This document shows, one piece after another, positions 1 to 8,648 of a DNA stretch of 10,668 bases (positions are counted from its first letter, which is position 1; the number at the start of each line of letters is the position of its first letter). The notes beneath the pieces were generated by a model. The model was not told where the DNA came from. It worked only from the letters and a program-made list of their open reading frames with translations, and ran no database searches. The stretch is from contig JAJFTY010000043.1 of the NCBI GenBank assembly GCA_021372695.1, positions 1 through 10,668 on the forward strand, given 5' to 3'. Both the position numbers and the translations under genes were made by a program. The stretch is from Deltaproteobacteria bacterium. Its GTDB lineage: Bacteria; Desulfobacterota; Syntrophia; Syntrophales; UBA5619.

Positions 1-1
1 T

Positions 2-736
2 GACAAGTTCTTCCCTGACCGGAAGCCTTCCCGCGAGCTGAACCCGCAGCTCGGGCTTCGGGCCATCCGTTTCTGCCTGAAAGAGGTGGCGCTCTTCCGC
101 GTCCAGCTCCGGGCCATCCTCCGGGCCAGCGCCCGGGGAAAACTCCGGATCATGTTCCCGATGATATCGGGAGTCGAAGAGATCCGCGAGGCCAAACGGA
201 TTCTGGCCGAAGTGAAGGACGAACTGCTGGCCGAAGGGAAGGAACTGGGCGCCGATATCGAAATCGGAATCATGATCGAGGTGCCATCCGCCGTGATCGT
301 TGCCGAGGAACTCGCCAAGGAGGTCGACTTCTTCAGCATCGGGACAAACGACCTGATCCAGTATGTCCTGGCCATCGACCGGATCAATGAGAGAGTCACA
401 TACCTCTACGAGCCGCTGCACCCCGCCATCCTGCGACTGATCAAGCAGATCGTGGAGATCGGCCACCGCGCGGGTATCCGGGTGGCGATGTGCGGGGAGA
501 TGGCCGGCGAGCCCTCCTACACCATGATCCTGCTGGGGCTGGAGCTGGATGAACTGAGCATGAATCCCCTGGCCATCCCTCGGGTGAAGAAGATCATCCG
601 GGGCGCCACGCTCAAGGAGTCCAAGGCTCTCCTGAGCCAGGTGCTGACCTTTTCGTCCACCGCGGAGATCCGGGCGTTCGTCGATGCCGCCATGCGGAAA
701 CGATTCCCGGAGGATTTCCCGTCGAACGGTCAATGA
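2..736 (+). CDS. ptsI: PTS enzyme I (phosphoenolpyruvate-protein phosphotransferase), C-terminal part, cut by left edge
   Basis: The reading frame is open from base 2 to the TGA at 734-736, giving 244 residues of the C-terminal PEP-binding barrel. Enzyme I takes phosphate from PEP and passes it through its own His to HPr, the first step of the sugar phosphotransferase system in the cytoplasm. Recognisable blocks in order are GLRAIRF, MFPMIS, IGIMIEVPSA and FSIGTNDLIQY, followed by LHPAILRLI and MCGEMAGEP. In the E. coli enzyme the Glu and Asp of the second and third of these bind Mg2+, and the Cys of the MCGEMAG block (codon 491-493 here) is the active-site acid. About 80 residues follow that Cys, close to the E. 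coli enzyme. The swivel and HPr-binding domains, the phospho-His and the start codon lie off the left edge. The 76-base gap to plsB shows no clear terminator, so co-transcription is possible but unproven. Confidence 0.95.
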   Translation, partial: DKFFPDRKPSRELNPQLGLRAIRFCLKEVALFRVQLRAILRASARGKLRIMFPMISGVEEIREAKRILAEVKDELLAEGKELGADIEIGIMIEVPSAVIVAEELAKEVDFFSIGTNDLIQYVLAIDRINERVTYLYEPLHPAILRLIKQIVEIGHRAGIRVAMCGEMAGEPSYTMILLGLELDELSMNPLAIPRVKKIIRGATLKESKALLSQVLTFSSTAEIRAFVDAAMRKRFPEDFPSNGQ

Positions 737-812
737 CGACTGAGAGGGGAATCTGGCGCGCGACCGGGAGGGCTCTGCGACCGCTTTCGTAAAGAGAGGA
801 ACGAATCGAAAC

Positions 813-3452
813 ATGCCCATTCTGTCGGTTATCAGATCATGGACCACCGAGATCGGCGTCTACCATTCGGGGAGCCTCTACCGGGAGGAGAATTTTCCCC
901 TCTACTGGCTCGTCCAGAAGGTGCTCTCCAAGGTCCTGATCTCCGACCCGACGGCGGAGGGGCTGAAGGCGCTCACCGAAAAGGGGGTCGTCGTCTATGC
1001 GCTCAAGAACAAGAGCCAGCTCAACAGTCTGATTCTTCATGAGCTCTCGATGCGGAAGGGGATTCCCCGCCCCATCTACAGCCATGGCGTCAACATGATT
1101 GTCTGGCAGCCGTGGCCCATGGCCCTCCGGGTGATCCTCTCCCACCTCTTCCACTGGATCCTGCGGAAGAGCGCCGTCCGCACCACGAGGATGGAGTATC
1201 TCAAACAGGTCACGGAGGAGGGGAAGACCTCCATCATCCATCTCGGGGAGTCCGATCTTTTCGAAAACCCTTTTGTCGAGGGAAGCCTCGATCGGCTGCT
1301 CCAGGCGCAGGAAGCCTCGGCGGTACCGATCTACATCTGTCCGGAACTCATCACCTACGGCAGGAGGCGGGAGAAGGAGGATGAGAGTCTGATCAACATC
1401 CTCTTCGGCCAGAGCGACCCCACGGATCCGCTGCGCCGGGTGATCACCTTCCTTCGGTATTCCAACAAGGCTTCCGTCATCTCGGCTGAGCCGATCAACC
1501 TGGCGGAGTACATGAAGGCCGGGGAGGCGCTCCCCCGCGAGGAACTGATCCGGCAGCTTCGCGGGGAGCTGATCGCGCGGATCGACGAGGAGAAGGCGAC
1601 GATCGTGGGCCCGCTGCTCAAGTCCCGGGAAGAGATCATCGGCATGGTCCTCAGGGACAAGGGGCTGGTCGCCCACATGGAGGAGACCGCGGCCAAGGCC
1701 AAAAAGGGTAAGAGAGATTTCGCCGCAGTCCGGAAGGAGGCGAGGAAGTACCTGGAGGAGATCGCCTCCGACTACAATGAGATCTTCGTCGAAGTCTGGG
1801 AAAAGATCCTCTCCTGGCTCTGGAACAACATCTACGACGGCGTCGTCGTGGACGGCGAGGGAATCGCAAAGATCCGGCAGGTCTCCAAGAAGATGCCCTT
1901 CGTCATCATCCCCTGCCACCGGAGCCATATTGATTATCTCCTGCTCTCCTACAGTTTCTACAAGAACAACATCCAGATGCCCTTCGTGGCTGCCGGGACC
2001 AACCTTTCCTTTTTCCCGATGGGCTACATCTTCCGGAAGTCGGGCGCCTTTTTCCTGCGGCGGAGTTTCAAGGGAAACGATCTCTACGCCGAGGTCTTTG
2101 CGCGGTATGTCAAGGTTCTCCTGAAAGAAGGGCTGCCGCTGGAGTTCTTCATCGAAGGGGGGCGAAGCCGGACCGGGAAGATGGTCATGCCCAAGTACGG
2201 CCTCCTCTCCATGATTCTCCAGGCCTACCAGGAGAAGTGCTGCGACGACTTGGCGGCGATTCCCGTCTACATCGGCTACGACAGGGTGATCGAGGAAAAG
2301 GCCTATCTCAAGGAGTTGGGCGGTGCCCCCAAGGAGAAGGAGAAGACGACCGACATGATCCGGAGCGGCAAACTGCTCCGGAAGCGATACGGCCGCGTAT
2401 ACATGAACGTCGGGGAGCCGATCCTGCTGAAGTCCTACCTGGCCGCTCAGGAAAAGCCGCTGGAGGAGATGACGGTGGCGGAGCGGCAGAGTCTCTACCG
2501 GAGGATCGGCTATATGATCGTCCGGGAGATCAACAAGGTCTCTGTGGTGACCCCGTTCGCCCTAACCTCGGCGGGTCTGCTCTGCTACGACCGGCGGGGC
2601 ATTTCGCTCGGAGAGCTCCGGGAGGTTCTGGCGCTCTTTTTCGACTATCTCTCTGCGCAGAAGGTCTCTTTCGCGATGACCTTTGCCGATCGGGACAATG
2701 CGGTCAGGGAGGCATTGAACCTCTTCGATCAGTCGGGGCTCATCTCCCGCATGGGGGCCGAGGATGAGGAGGAAGAAGAGATCGAGGAGATCGTCTACTC
2801 CCTCGAGGATGAAAAACGGATGAACCTCGAGTACTACAAGAACAACATCCTTCACTATTTCCTGCCGGTGAGCTTTGTGGCGACCTCCATCCTGGCAAGC
2901 CCCGAGGATATGGTTCCCGTCAACCGGATCCGGGATGATTACGCCTTCTTCAAGCGCCTCTTCAGGCACGAATTCATCTTTGACGATCAGAAGGACGATC
3001 TGGAGGAGATCAAGGAAACCCTCGCCTATCTGCGCGATCGGGGGATGGTCGCCGGTTTCGACAAGGAGGAGAAGACCTGGATCGAGGTGAAAGGGCGTGG
3101 CAGGACGAACCTCCTCCCCTTTGCGGGTCTCATCCACAACTACATGGAATCCTACTGGGTGGCGGTCCGGGGCTGTTACTATCTCCGGAAGGGGCCGAAG
3201 ACGGAGAGAGACTGGCTGAAAAACATCCGCGGCCTCGGAGCGAGGATGTACCGGAAGGGGGAGATCCGGAGGGCGGAGGCCCTCTCCCAGTCCAACTACC
3301 AGAGCGCGATCCGCTACCTGCAGGATGTGAACATCGTCTCCGGGTCCGAGGTATCGGACAAGGCGGAGAAGAGATTCACCAAGCGCTACGCCCTCACGGA
3401 AAACAGGGTGCAGATGGAGTCTCTTCGTCGCAGGCTTTTCAAGTTCCTGTAG
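813..3452 (+). CDS. plsB: Glycerol-3-phosphate 1-O-acyltransferase, PlsB family
   Basis: The product is an 879-residue membrane-associated acyltransferase that would put the first acyl chain on sn-glycerol-3-phosphate to make lysophosphatidic acid, the entry step of phospholipid synthesis. The PlsB signature blocks are all present. The catalytic HX4D box is H369-R-S-H-I-D374, GAFFLRR is at 411-417, FIEGGRSRTGK is at 446-456, and IPVYIGYD is at 483-490. E. coli PlsB is 807 residues with its HX4D near residue 306, so this protein has about 60 more residues before the catalytic domain. It also carries a very acidic patch from about residue 650 (EDEEEEE). The purine-rich AGAGAGGA at 793-800 lies 12 bases before the ATG, so the ribosome site is only fair. 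The gene follows ptsI at 76 bases and precedes the YjgR-like gene at 90 bases, all on one strand. Family assignment is firm; the acyl-donor preference (CoA or ACP) cannot be read from the sequence. Confidence 0.93.
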   Translation: MPILSVIRSWTTEIGVYHSGSLYREENFPLYWLVQKVLSKVLISDPTAEGLKALTEKGVVVYALKNKSQLNSLILHELSMRKGIPRPIYSHGVNMIVWQPWPMALRVILSHLFHWILRKSAVRTTRMEYLKQVTEEGKTSIIHLGESDLFENPFVEGSLDRLLQAQEASAVPIYICPELITYGRRREKEDESLINILFGQSDPTDPLRRVITFLRYSNKASVISAEPINLAEYMKAGEALPREELIRQLRGELIARIDEEKATIVGPLLKSREEIIGMVLRDKGLVAHMEETAAKAKKGKRDFAAVRKEARKYLEEIASDYNEIFVEVWEKILSWLWNNIYDGVVVDGEGIAKIRQVSKKMPFVIIPCHRSHIDYLLLSYSFYKNNIQMPFVAAGTNLSFFPMGYIFRKSGAFFLRRSFKGNDLYAEVFARYVKVLLKEGLPLEFFIEGGRSRTGKMVMPKYGLLSMILQAYQEKCCDDLAAIPVYIGYDRVIEEKAYLKELGGAPKEKEKTTDMIRSGKLLRKRYGRVYMNVGEPILLKSYLAAQEKPLEEMTVAERQSLYRRIGYMIVREINKVSVVTPFALTSAGLLCYDRRGISLGELREVLALFFDYLSAQKVSFAMTFADRDNAVREALNLFDQSGLISRMGAEDEEEEEIEEIVYSLEDEKRMNLEYYKNNILHYFLPVSFVATSILASPEDMVPVNRIRDDYAFFKRLFRHEFIFDDQKDDLEEIKETLAYLRDRGMVAGFDKEEKTWIEVKGRGRTNLLPFAGLIHNYMESYWVAVRGCYYLRKGPKTERDWLKNIRGLGARMYRKGEIRRAEALSQSNYQSAIRYLQDVNIVSGSEVSDKAEKRFTKRYALTENRVQMESLRRRLFKFL

Positions 3453-3542
3453 AAGTGCGTCATCTCTCTATTCTGCACTCGCCTTGCACGGTGTGCTATC
3501 GGGGCATAGGAAAGCAACAACCGGATCAGAAAGGAGTCGAAC

Positions 3543-5099
3543 ATGAGCGCATCGCTGATCATCGCCATGTCTCAGGGAAAAGAGATTGCCCTGCTTCCCC
3601 AGATGGCCAATCGCCACGGCCTCATCACCGGGGCGACCGGCACCGGAAAGACGGTCACCCTGCAGAGGATGGCTGAATCCTTTGCCGCCATCGGGGTCCC
3701 CTCCTTCGTGGCCGACGTCAAGGGAGACCTCTCGGGGACGGGCGCGGCAGGGGTCGCCTCGGAAAAGATGCTGAAGCGCCTGGAATCCATCGGCATCAAG
3801 GATTTCACTCCCCGCGCGAACACCACGGTCTTCTGGGATGTATACGGCCGGTCCGGTCATCCGGTGCGGGCGACGGTATCCGATATGGGACCGCTGCTTC
3901 TGACGCGGCTCTTGAACCTGAACGAAACCCAGTCGGGGGTGCTGCAACTGGTGTTCAAGATAGCCGATGACAACGGTCTGCTGCTCCTGGACCTGAAGGA
4001 CCTGCGGGCCATGCTCCAGTTCGTGGGCGACAATGCCAGGCAGTTCACCACGCAATACGGCAACATCTCCGCCGCTTCCGTCGGCGCGATCCAGAGGGGG
4101 CTCCTGACCATCGAGCAGCAAGGCGGCGACAAGTTCTTCGGCGAGCCGATGCTGGATATCGCCGATTTGATACAGACGGACGGCGAGGGGCGCGGCGTCA
4201 TCAACGTGCTCGCGGCCGATCAACTCTACAACAACCCCAAGCTCTACTCCACCTTCCTGCTCTGGATGCTGGCCGAGCTCTTCGAACAGTTGCCCGAAGT
4301 CGGCGACCCGGAAAAACCCAAGATGGTGTTCTTCTTCGACGAGGCCCATCTGCTGTTCAGCGATGCCCCGCCGGCGCTGCTGGAAAAGATCGAACAGGTG
4401 GTGCGATTGATCCGCTCCAAAGGGGTGGGCGTCTATTTTGTCACCCAGAATCCGTTGGATATTCCGGATGCGGTCCTCGGCCAGTTGGGCAACCGCGTCC
4501 AGCACGCACTCCGCGCCTTCACCCCGCGTGACCAGAAGGCGGTCAAGACGGCGGCCGAGACGATGCGCGCCAATCCGGCCTTTGACGCCGTTCAGGCCAT
4601 CACCGAACTGGGCGTCGGCGAAGCGCTCATCTCCTTCCTGGATGAAAAGGGCCGGCCCGCTCAGGTGGAACGCTCCTTTGTCATCGCTCCGGGCTCACGG
4701 CTGGGGCCGCTGAGTGCAGAGGAGAGAGCCGCAGCCATCAAGGGCTCCACGATATTCGGCCATTATGAGCAGCTTCTCGACCGGGAATCCGCCTATGAAA
4801 AACTGCGCGATGGCTGGCAGGCGAAGGCAGGAAGCGGCCAGCCGGCTCCGCCGGGCAGAGCCGGGGAGATGACGGCAGAAAAGAGCGGCGAGGCTGCGCC
4901 AGCCGCCGGAGGCGGCGGGCTGCTGGGCGGCCTGGGGGGCATTCTGTTCGGACGAACCGGCCCGCGGGGAGGACAGTCGGAAGGTCTCATGCAAGCGGCC
5001 GCCAAGAGTGTGGCGAGGACCATCGGCTCCTCCGTCGGACGGGAGATTGTGCGCGGAGTCCTCGGCTCCATCCTGGGCGGCGGCTCCCGCCGCCGATAG
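3543..5099 (+). CDS. YjgR-like DUF853 protein, HerA/FtsK-type P-loop ATPase
   Basis: The protein has 518 residues and matches the E. coli YjgR / DUF853 family in length and layout. Near the N-terminus is a Walker A motif, GATGTGKT, at 30-37, followed by the family-typical ADVKGDLSG at 57-65. A Walker B motif, FFFDEAH, is at 263-269, and a sensor-like YFVTQNP at 298-304. The last ~70 residues are Gly/Ala/Ser-rich with a basic end (GGGSRRR), as is usual for this family. HerA-like ATPases are hexameric DNA translocases or helicases. The job of YjgR-type members is not settled, so I assign no process. An AAAGGAG ribosome site lies just before the ATG and supports this start. The gene is separated from plsB by 90 bases with a weak promoter-like TTGCAC at 3484-3489 but no convincing -10. 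It ends convergently with eno across a strong hairpin. Confidence 0.88.
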   Translation: MSASLIIAMSQGKEIALLPQMANRHGLITGATGTGKTVTLQRMAESFAAIGVPSFVADVKGDLSGTGAAGVASEKMLKRLESIGIKDFTPRANTTVFWDVYGRSGHPVRATVSDMGPLLLTRLLNLNETQSGVLQLVFKIADDNGLLLLDLKDLRAMLQFVGDNARQFTTQYGNISAASVGAIQRGLLTIEQQGGDKFFGEPMLDIADLIQTDGEGRGVINVLAADQLYNNPKLYSTFLLWMLAELFEQLPEVGDPEKPKMVFFFDEAHLLFSDAPPALLEKIEQVVRLIRSKGVGVYFVTQNPLDIPDAVLGQLGNRVQHALRAFTPRDQKAVKTAAETMRANPAFDAVQAITELGVGEALISFLDEKGRPAQVERSFVIAPGSRLGPLSAEERAAAIKGSTIFGHYEQLLDRESAYEKLRDGWQAKAGSGQPAPPGRAGEMTAEKSGEAAPAAGGGGLLGGLGGILFGRTGPRGGQSEGLMQAAAKSVARTIGSSVGREIVRGVLGSILGGGSRRR

Positions 5100-5166
5100 T
5101 CAGGGGCTTCAGCATCCGGCAGCGCATTCCCGGCTGATCATCGGATGCCGTTTGGAGATTTCATTC

Positions 5167-5215
5167 AGCCGCCGTATCTTGAGACCGAAGTCCGAAGTCT
5201 CAAGATACAGCGGCT
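5167..5215. terminator. Long hairpin between convergent YjgR-like gene and eno, probable terminator
   Basis: Bases 5167-5185 pair with 5197-5215. There are 12 perfect pairs (GTATCTTGAGAC with GTCTCAAGATAC), one C-A mismatch, then 6 perfect pairs (AGCCGC with GCGGCT), around an 11-base loop. On the + strand the stem runs straight into TTTCTG, a short T-rich tail. On the - strand no T-tract follows. It therefore looks like an intrinsic terminator for the YjgR-like transcript and a weaker block for eno. Its position in the only gap between two converging genes fits. It could also be a member of a dispersed hairpin repeat, which this window alone cannot show. Confidence 0.5.
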
Positions 5216-5264
5216 TTCTGTTGAACTCAGGGTTCGCAGACCGGGATGCCCCAACCTGCCAGCC

Positions 5265-6629
<1,365 letters not shown>

Positions 6630-6653
6630 TCAAAGGCGGCTGCGAATGACCTT

Positions 6654-6680
6654 TCTATATCAGTTGATGCGGATTTTCAA
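6654..6680 (-). promoter_or_regulatory. Candidate sigma-70 promoter for eno
   Basis: On the - strand a TTGAAA (6675-6680) is followed after 15 bases by TATAGA (6654-6659). This is 5/6 and 4/6 agreement with the housekeeping consensus at a slightly short spacing. It would give an eno leader of about 85-90 bases. It is the best match in the 166-base gap between the divergent genes, but it rests on consensus resemblance alone. Confidence 0.4.
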
Positions 6681-6726
6681 GGCGAATGTCGGCGCCCGCA
6701 CTGAAAGTTCCTTGATATGAGGTCCG

Positions 6727-7524
6727 ATGTCGGATAGAATCCACCCCGATTCGGAATGGGATGACATGGCGGTGGAAGAGAAAAGAACGAGGCTGTTCCT
6801 CCATCTGAAAAAGTGGCTGGAAAAGGCGGTCATGGACTACGGCATGATCGCCGAAGGCGACCGGGTGCTGGTCGGCGTCTCGGGGGGTATGGACAGCATG
6901 GCCCTCCTGGACCTGCTCGACACCCCGATGATCCACATCCCTCAGTTTTCCCTGATGGCCGTCCACATCGACCCCGGTTTCGATCCGGACGGCGCGGGCG
7001 GCGCGATCCTTGCGCGGCATCTGACTGCGGGTGGTTATGAGGCCGTCATCGAGAGATCGGGCATCGGTCCCCTGGCCCACAGCGAGTATAACCGGAAGAA
7101 CCCCTGTTTTCTCTGTTCCCGCCTCCGGAGAAAGCGGATTTTCGAGATCGCGGCCGAGCGGGGGTGCAACAAGATCGCCTTCGCCCACCACAAGGACGAT
7201 ATCATCGAGACCCTCCTGATCAACCTTCTCTACGGGCGGGAGATCAGCACGATGGTCCCGGATCAATCGATCTTCGGGGGGAAACTGCACATCATCCGGC
7301 CACTGGCCTACATCCGGGAGGCGCTGGTGAAGCGGTACGCGAAGGAGCGAGGCTTCCCCGCGATCGAGAACAACTGCCCGACCAGCCGGACGTCGAAGCG
7401 TCGCTCGGTCAAGGAACTGCTCGACGGTCTGGAAGGGGAGAACCCGAGGGTCCGGGAGAACATCTGGAAGGCGATGGGGCATGTGAAGCCGGATTACCTG
7501 CCGCATAAGCTCGGCGATCGGTGA
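6727..7524 (+). CDS. TtcA-like PP-loop ATPase, probable tRNA 2-thiocytidine synthetase
   Basis: This 265-residue cytoplasmic protein belongs to the PP-loop adenylating family. SGGMDS at 52-57 is the pyrophosphate-binding loop. The blocks CFLCSRLRR (127-135), HHKDD (154-158) and RPLAYIRE (191-198) match TtcA, which makes 2-thiocytidine at position 32 of some tRNAs. TtcA holds a [4Fe-4S] cluster with three cysteines. Here C127 and C130 form the CX2C pair, and C217 (in NNCPTS) is the natural third ligand, although the family's usual C-NLCG pattern around it is changed. GAGGT at 6719-6723 sits just before the ATG; an in-frame ATG at 6766 is a possible later start. TilS is less likely because TilS lacks the CX2C pair. 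The exact thiolation target is inferred from the family. Confidence 0.78.
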   Translation: MSDRIHPDSEWDDMAVEEKRTRLFLHLKKWLEKAVMDYGMIAEGDRVLVGVSGGMDSMALLDLLDTPMIHIPQFSLMAVHIDPGFDPDGAGGAILARHLTAGGYEAVIERSGIGPLAHSEYNRKNPCFLCSRLRRKRIFEIAAERGCNKIAFAHHKDDIIETLLINLLYGREISTMVPDQSIFGGKLHIIRPLAYIREALVKRYAKERGFPAIENNCPTSRTSKRRSVKELLDGLEGENPRVRENIWKAMGHVKPDYLPHKLGDR

Positions 7525-7606
7525 TCGGCGGCAAAGCACCCCTCGTACCGGCCATCAGGATCGGATAACCCTGCTTGAGTGCAGGCTATGGAAGGACTGG
7601 AAGAAA

Positions 7607-8083
7607 GTGGCAAAGAAGGAGACGGGCGAGAAGCCCATCGCCCAGAACAAGCGGGCCAGGATCAACTATTTCATCGACGAGACCTACGAGGCGGGGATCG
7701 CCTTGGTGGGGACGGAGGTGAAATCACTGCGCGACGGCCGGGCGAACCTCAAGGACAGCTACGCCCTGATCAGGGACGGAGAGCTCTTCCTCTATGACCT
7801 TCATGTCAGCCCCTACTCCCACGGCAATCGCCAAAATCACGAGCCGCTCCGCGTCCGCAAGCTGCTCATGCACCGGCAGGAGATCAAGCGGCTCTACGGC
7901 AAGTCCCAGGAGCGCGGCCTCGCCCTGATACCGCTCCGGATGTACTTTCGGAACGGCAAGGTCAAGGTGGAGATCGGCATCGGCCGGGGGAAGAAGCTCT
8001 ATGACAAGCGGGAGGACATCAAGCTCAAGGAGGACCGCCGGGCCATGGAGCGGGGGATGCGGGCGAAGAACCGGGAGGGATGA
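7607..8083 (+). CDS. smpB: SsrA-binding protein SmpB
   Basis: The product has 158 residues, the usual SmpB length. SmpB binds the tRNA-like part of tmRNA and brings it to ribosomes stalled on broken messages, so that a degradation tag is added and the ribosome is freed. Characteristic blocks are [17 protein letters not shown] near the N-terminus, [39 protein letters not shown], and a basic C-terminal tail that in known SmpB enters the decoding site. The start is a GTG at 7607-7609. No in-frame ATG gives a full-length protein, the residues after the GTG (AKKE) match SmpB N-termini, and GGAAGGA lies about 10 bases upstream. Its partner RNA gene ssrA starts 173 bases downstream on the same strand, a common linkage. 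Confidence 0.96.
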   Translation: MAKKETGEKPIAQNKRARINYFIDETYEAGIALVGTEVKSLRDGRANLKDSYALIRDGELFLYDLHVSPYSHGNRQNHEPLRVRKLLMHRQEIKRLYGKSQERGLALIPLRMYFRNGKVKVEIGIGRGKKLYDKREDIKLKEDRRAMERGMRAKNREG

Positions 8084-8099
8084 GGCCTCCGCATCCGGA

Positions 8100-8121
8100 C
8101 CTGCGGCTGTACGGCCGCGGG
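8100..8121 (+). terminator. Stem-loop after smpB, possible weak terminator
   Basis: CCTGCGGC (8100-8107) pairs with GCCGCGGG (8114-8121), eight pairs with one G-U, around the loop TGTACG. It begins 16 bases after the smpB stop. The sequence after it (GTGATAGCG) has no T-run, so it would be at most a pause or a 3'-end-stabilising hairpin. Confidence 0.3.
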
Positions 8122-8193
8122 GTGATAGCGTGCCGTATCCCTTGACGATTCAGGAGAAGGGATGACCGGGCGGGGAAGGTCGGAGATGGCTGC

Positions 8194-8221
8194 TTGACTT
8201 TGACGGAGAATAGGGTTAGAA
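8194..8221 (+). promoter_or_regulatory. ssrA: Candidate ssrA promoter
   Basis: TTGACT at 8194-8199 is a 5/6 match to a -35 box. After 16 bases comes TTAGAA (8216-8221), a poor -10 box. The mature tmRNA begins at 8257, so a transcript from here would carry a leader of roughly 30 bases. That is compatible with RNase P trimming of pre-tmRNA. No better pair is visible in 8084-8256. Confidence 0.3.
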
Positions 8222-8348
8222 GTGTGGCCGTTCATTCACATCGTTTCACCATCCACGGGGGCGTCACGGTTTCGACGGGGATATGTGAAGCTGCATAAGC
8301 GTACCGAGGTTCCTGCAGGCCTCGTTAAACAGGCAGGACAATATAATC

Positions 8349-8381
8349 GCAGACAACTACGATTACGCCTTAGCCGCTTAG
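8349..8381 (+). other. ssrA: tmRNA tag-peptide reading frame (ADNYDYALAA)
   Basis: The resume codon GCA at 8349-8351 is followed by GAC AAC TAC GAT TAC GCC TTA GCC GCT and then TAG at 8379-8381. The stalled protein would receive its non-coded Ala plus ADNYDYALAA. The ending ALAA is the classic ClpXP and ClpAP recognition end, and the N-terminal part is where SspB-type adaptors bind in some bacteria. Confidence 0.95.
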
Positions 8382-8588
8382 TCGGCTAACGTCTCCCCGA
8401 TTTCGCCTGTCGGGTCGGTTCGGAGGCGTCATACTGGCAGGATAACCGCTCTCTCAAGCCTGGGGGGAGGGGGGCGAAAAGCAATAAAACAGGATAGCGA
8501 AAGAGGGATCCTGCTTCCGGGAGCCCTCAAGAGCGAAAACTAAAACAGAAGATACGTACGTAGAAAGTGCAGCGGAAGATTTCCGGAC

Positions 8589-8616
8589 GCGGGTTCGACT
8601 CCCGCCGCCTCCACCA
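8589..8616 (+). other. Probable attL: 3' end of ssrA used as attachment site
   Basis: The element's integrase ends 32 bases from the ssrA CCA, and the base composition falls directly after it. Tyrosine-recombinase elements commonly recombine within the T-arm-to-CCA part of tRNA or tmRNA genes and restore the gene, which is intact here. The range given is the T-arm through CCA; the true crossover core may be shorter or longer. No second copy of this sequence occurs in 8617-10668, so attR must lie beyond the right edge. Confidence 0.6.
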
Positions 8617-8648
8617 TGATTTATAAACAATATTAGATAGTTACGAAG

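Larger units (their letters stand above)
8257..8616 (+). ncRNA. ssrA: Transfer-messenger RNA (tmRNA, one-piece)
   Basis: The 360-base RNA acts as both tRNA and mRNA to rescue stalled ribosomes together with SmpB. The 5' end GGGGGCG (8257-8263) pairs over seven bases with CGCCTCC (8606-8612), one pair being G-U, and an encoded ACCA follows at 8613-8616. The T-arm is GCGGG (8589-8593), loop TTCGACT, CCCGC (8601-8605). The conserved GGTTTCGACGGGG follows the 5' acceptor strand. Pseudoknot 1 is visible: CGAGG 8305-8309 pairs with CCTCG 8320-8324, and TCCTGC 8311-8316 with GCAGGA 8333-8338. It ends 10 bases before the resume codon. The region after the tag has the expected length for the other pseudoknots. 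No intrinsic terminator follows the CCA before the int gene. The 3' end doubles as the attachment site of the adjoining element. Confidence 0.97.

Noticed and set aside
837..1928. 363-codon open frame opposite plsB
   Set aside because: Its product is Asp/Leu/Pro/Arg-rich with no family likeness, and it lies wholly within a convincing PlsB gene. GC-rich codon use keeps stops out of this antisense frame.
3484..3512. Possible promoter before the YjgR-like gene
   Set aside because: TTGCAC is acceptable as a -35 box, but the best -10 at normal spacing (TAGGAA) matches only half the consensus.
3468..4505. 345-codon open frame opposite the YjgR-like gene
   Set aside because: It is antisense to a gene with clear Walker motifs and a good ribosome site, and its own protein is low-complexity and unrecognisable.
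6655..7539. 294-codon open frame opposite the TtcA-like gene
   Set aside because: The + strand gene carries [15 protein letters not shown] and HHKDD motifs. The antisense frame shows none and would extend across the eno promoter region.
7570..7585. Small hairpin CCTGC-TTGAGT-GCAGG before smpB
   Set aside because: It has five pairs only, no T-tract, and no sign of a regulatory context; a chance match of this size is common.
7579..7797. Alternative start and frame just before smpB
   Set aside because: The ATG and GTG codons before 7607 are out of frame with SmpB. The frame overlaps the conserved SmpB N-terminus and encodes a Gly/Gln-rich nonsense product.
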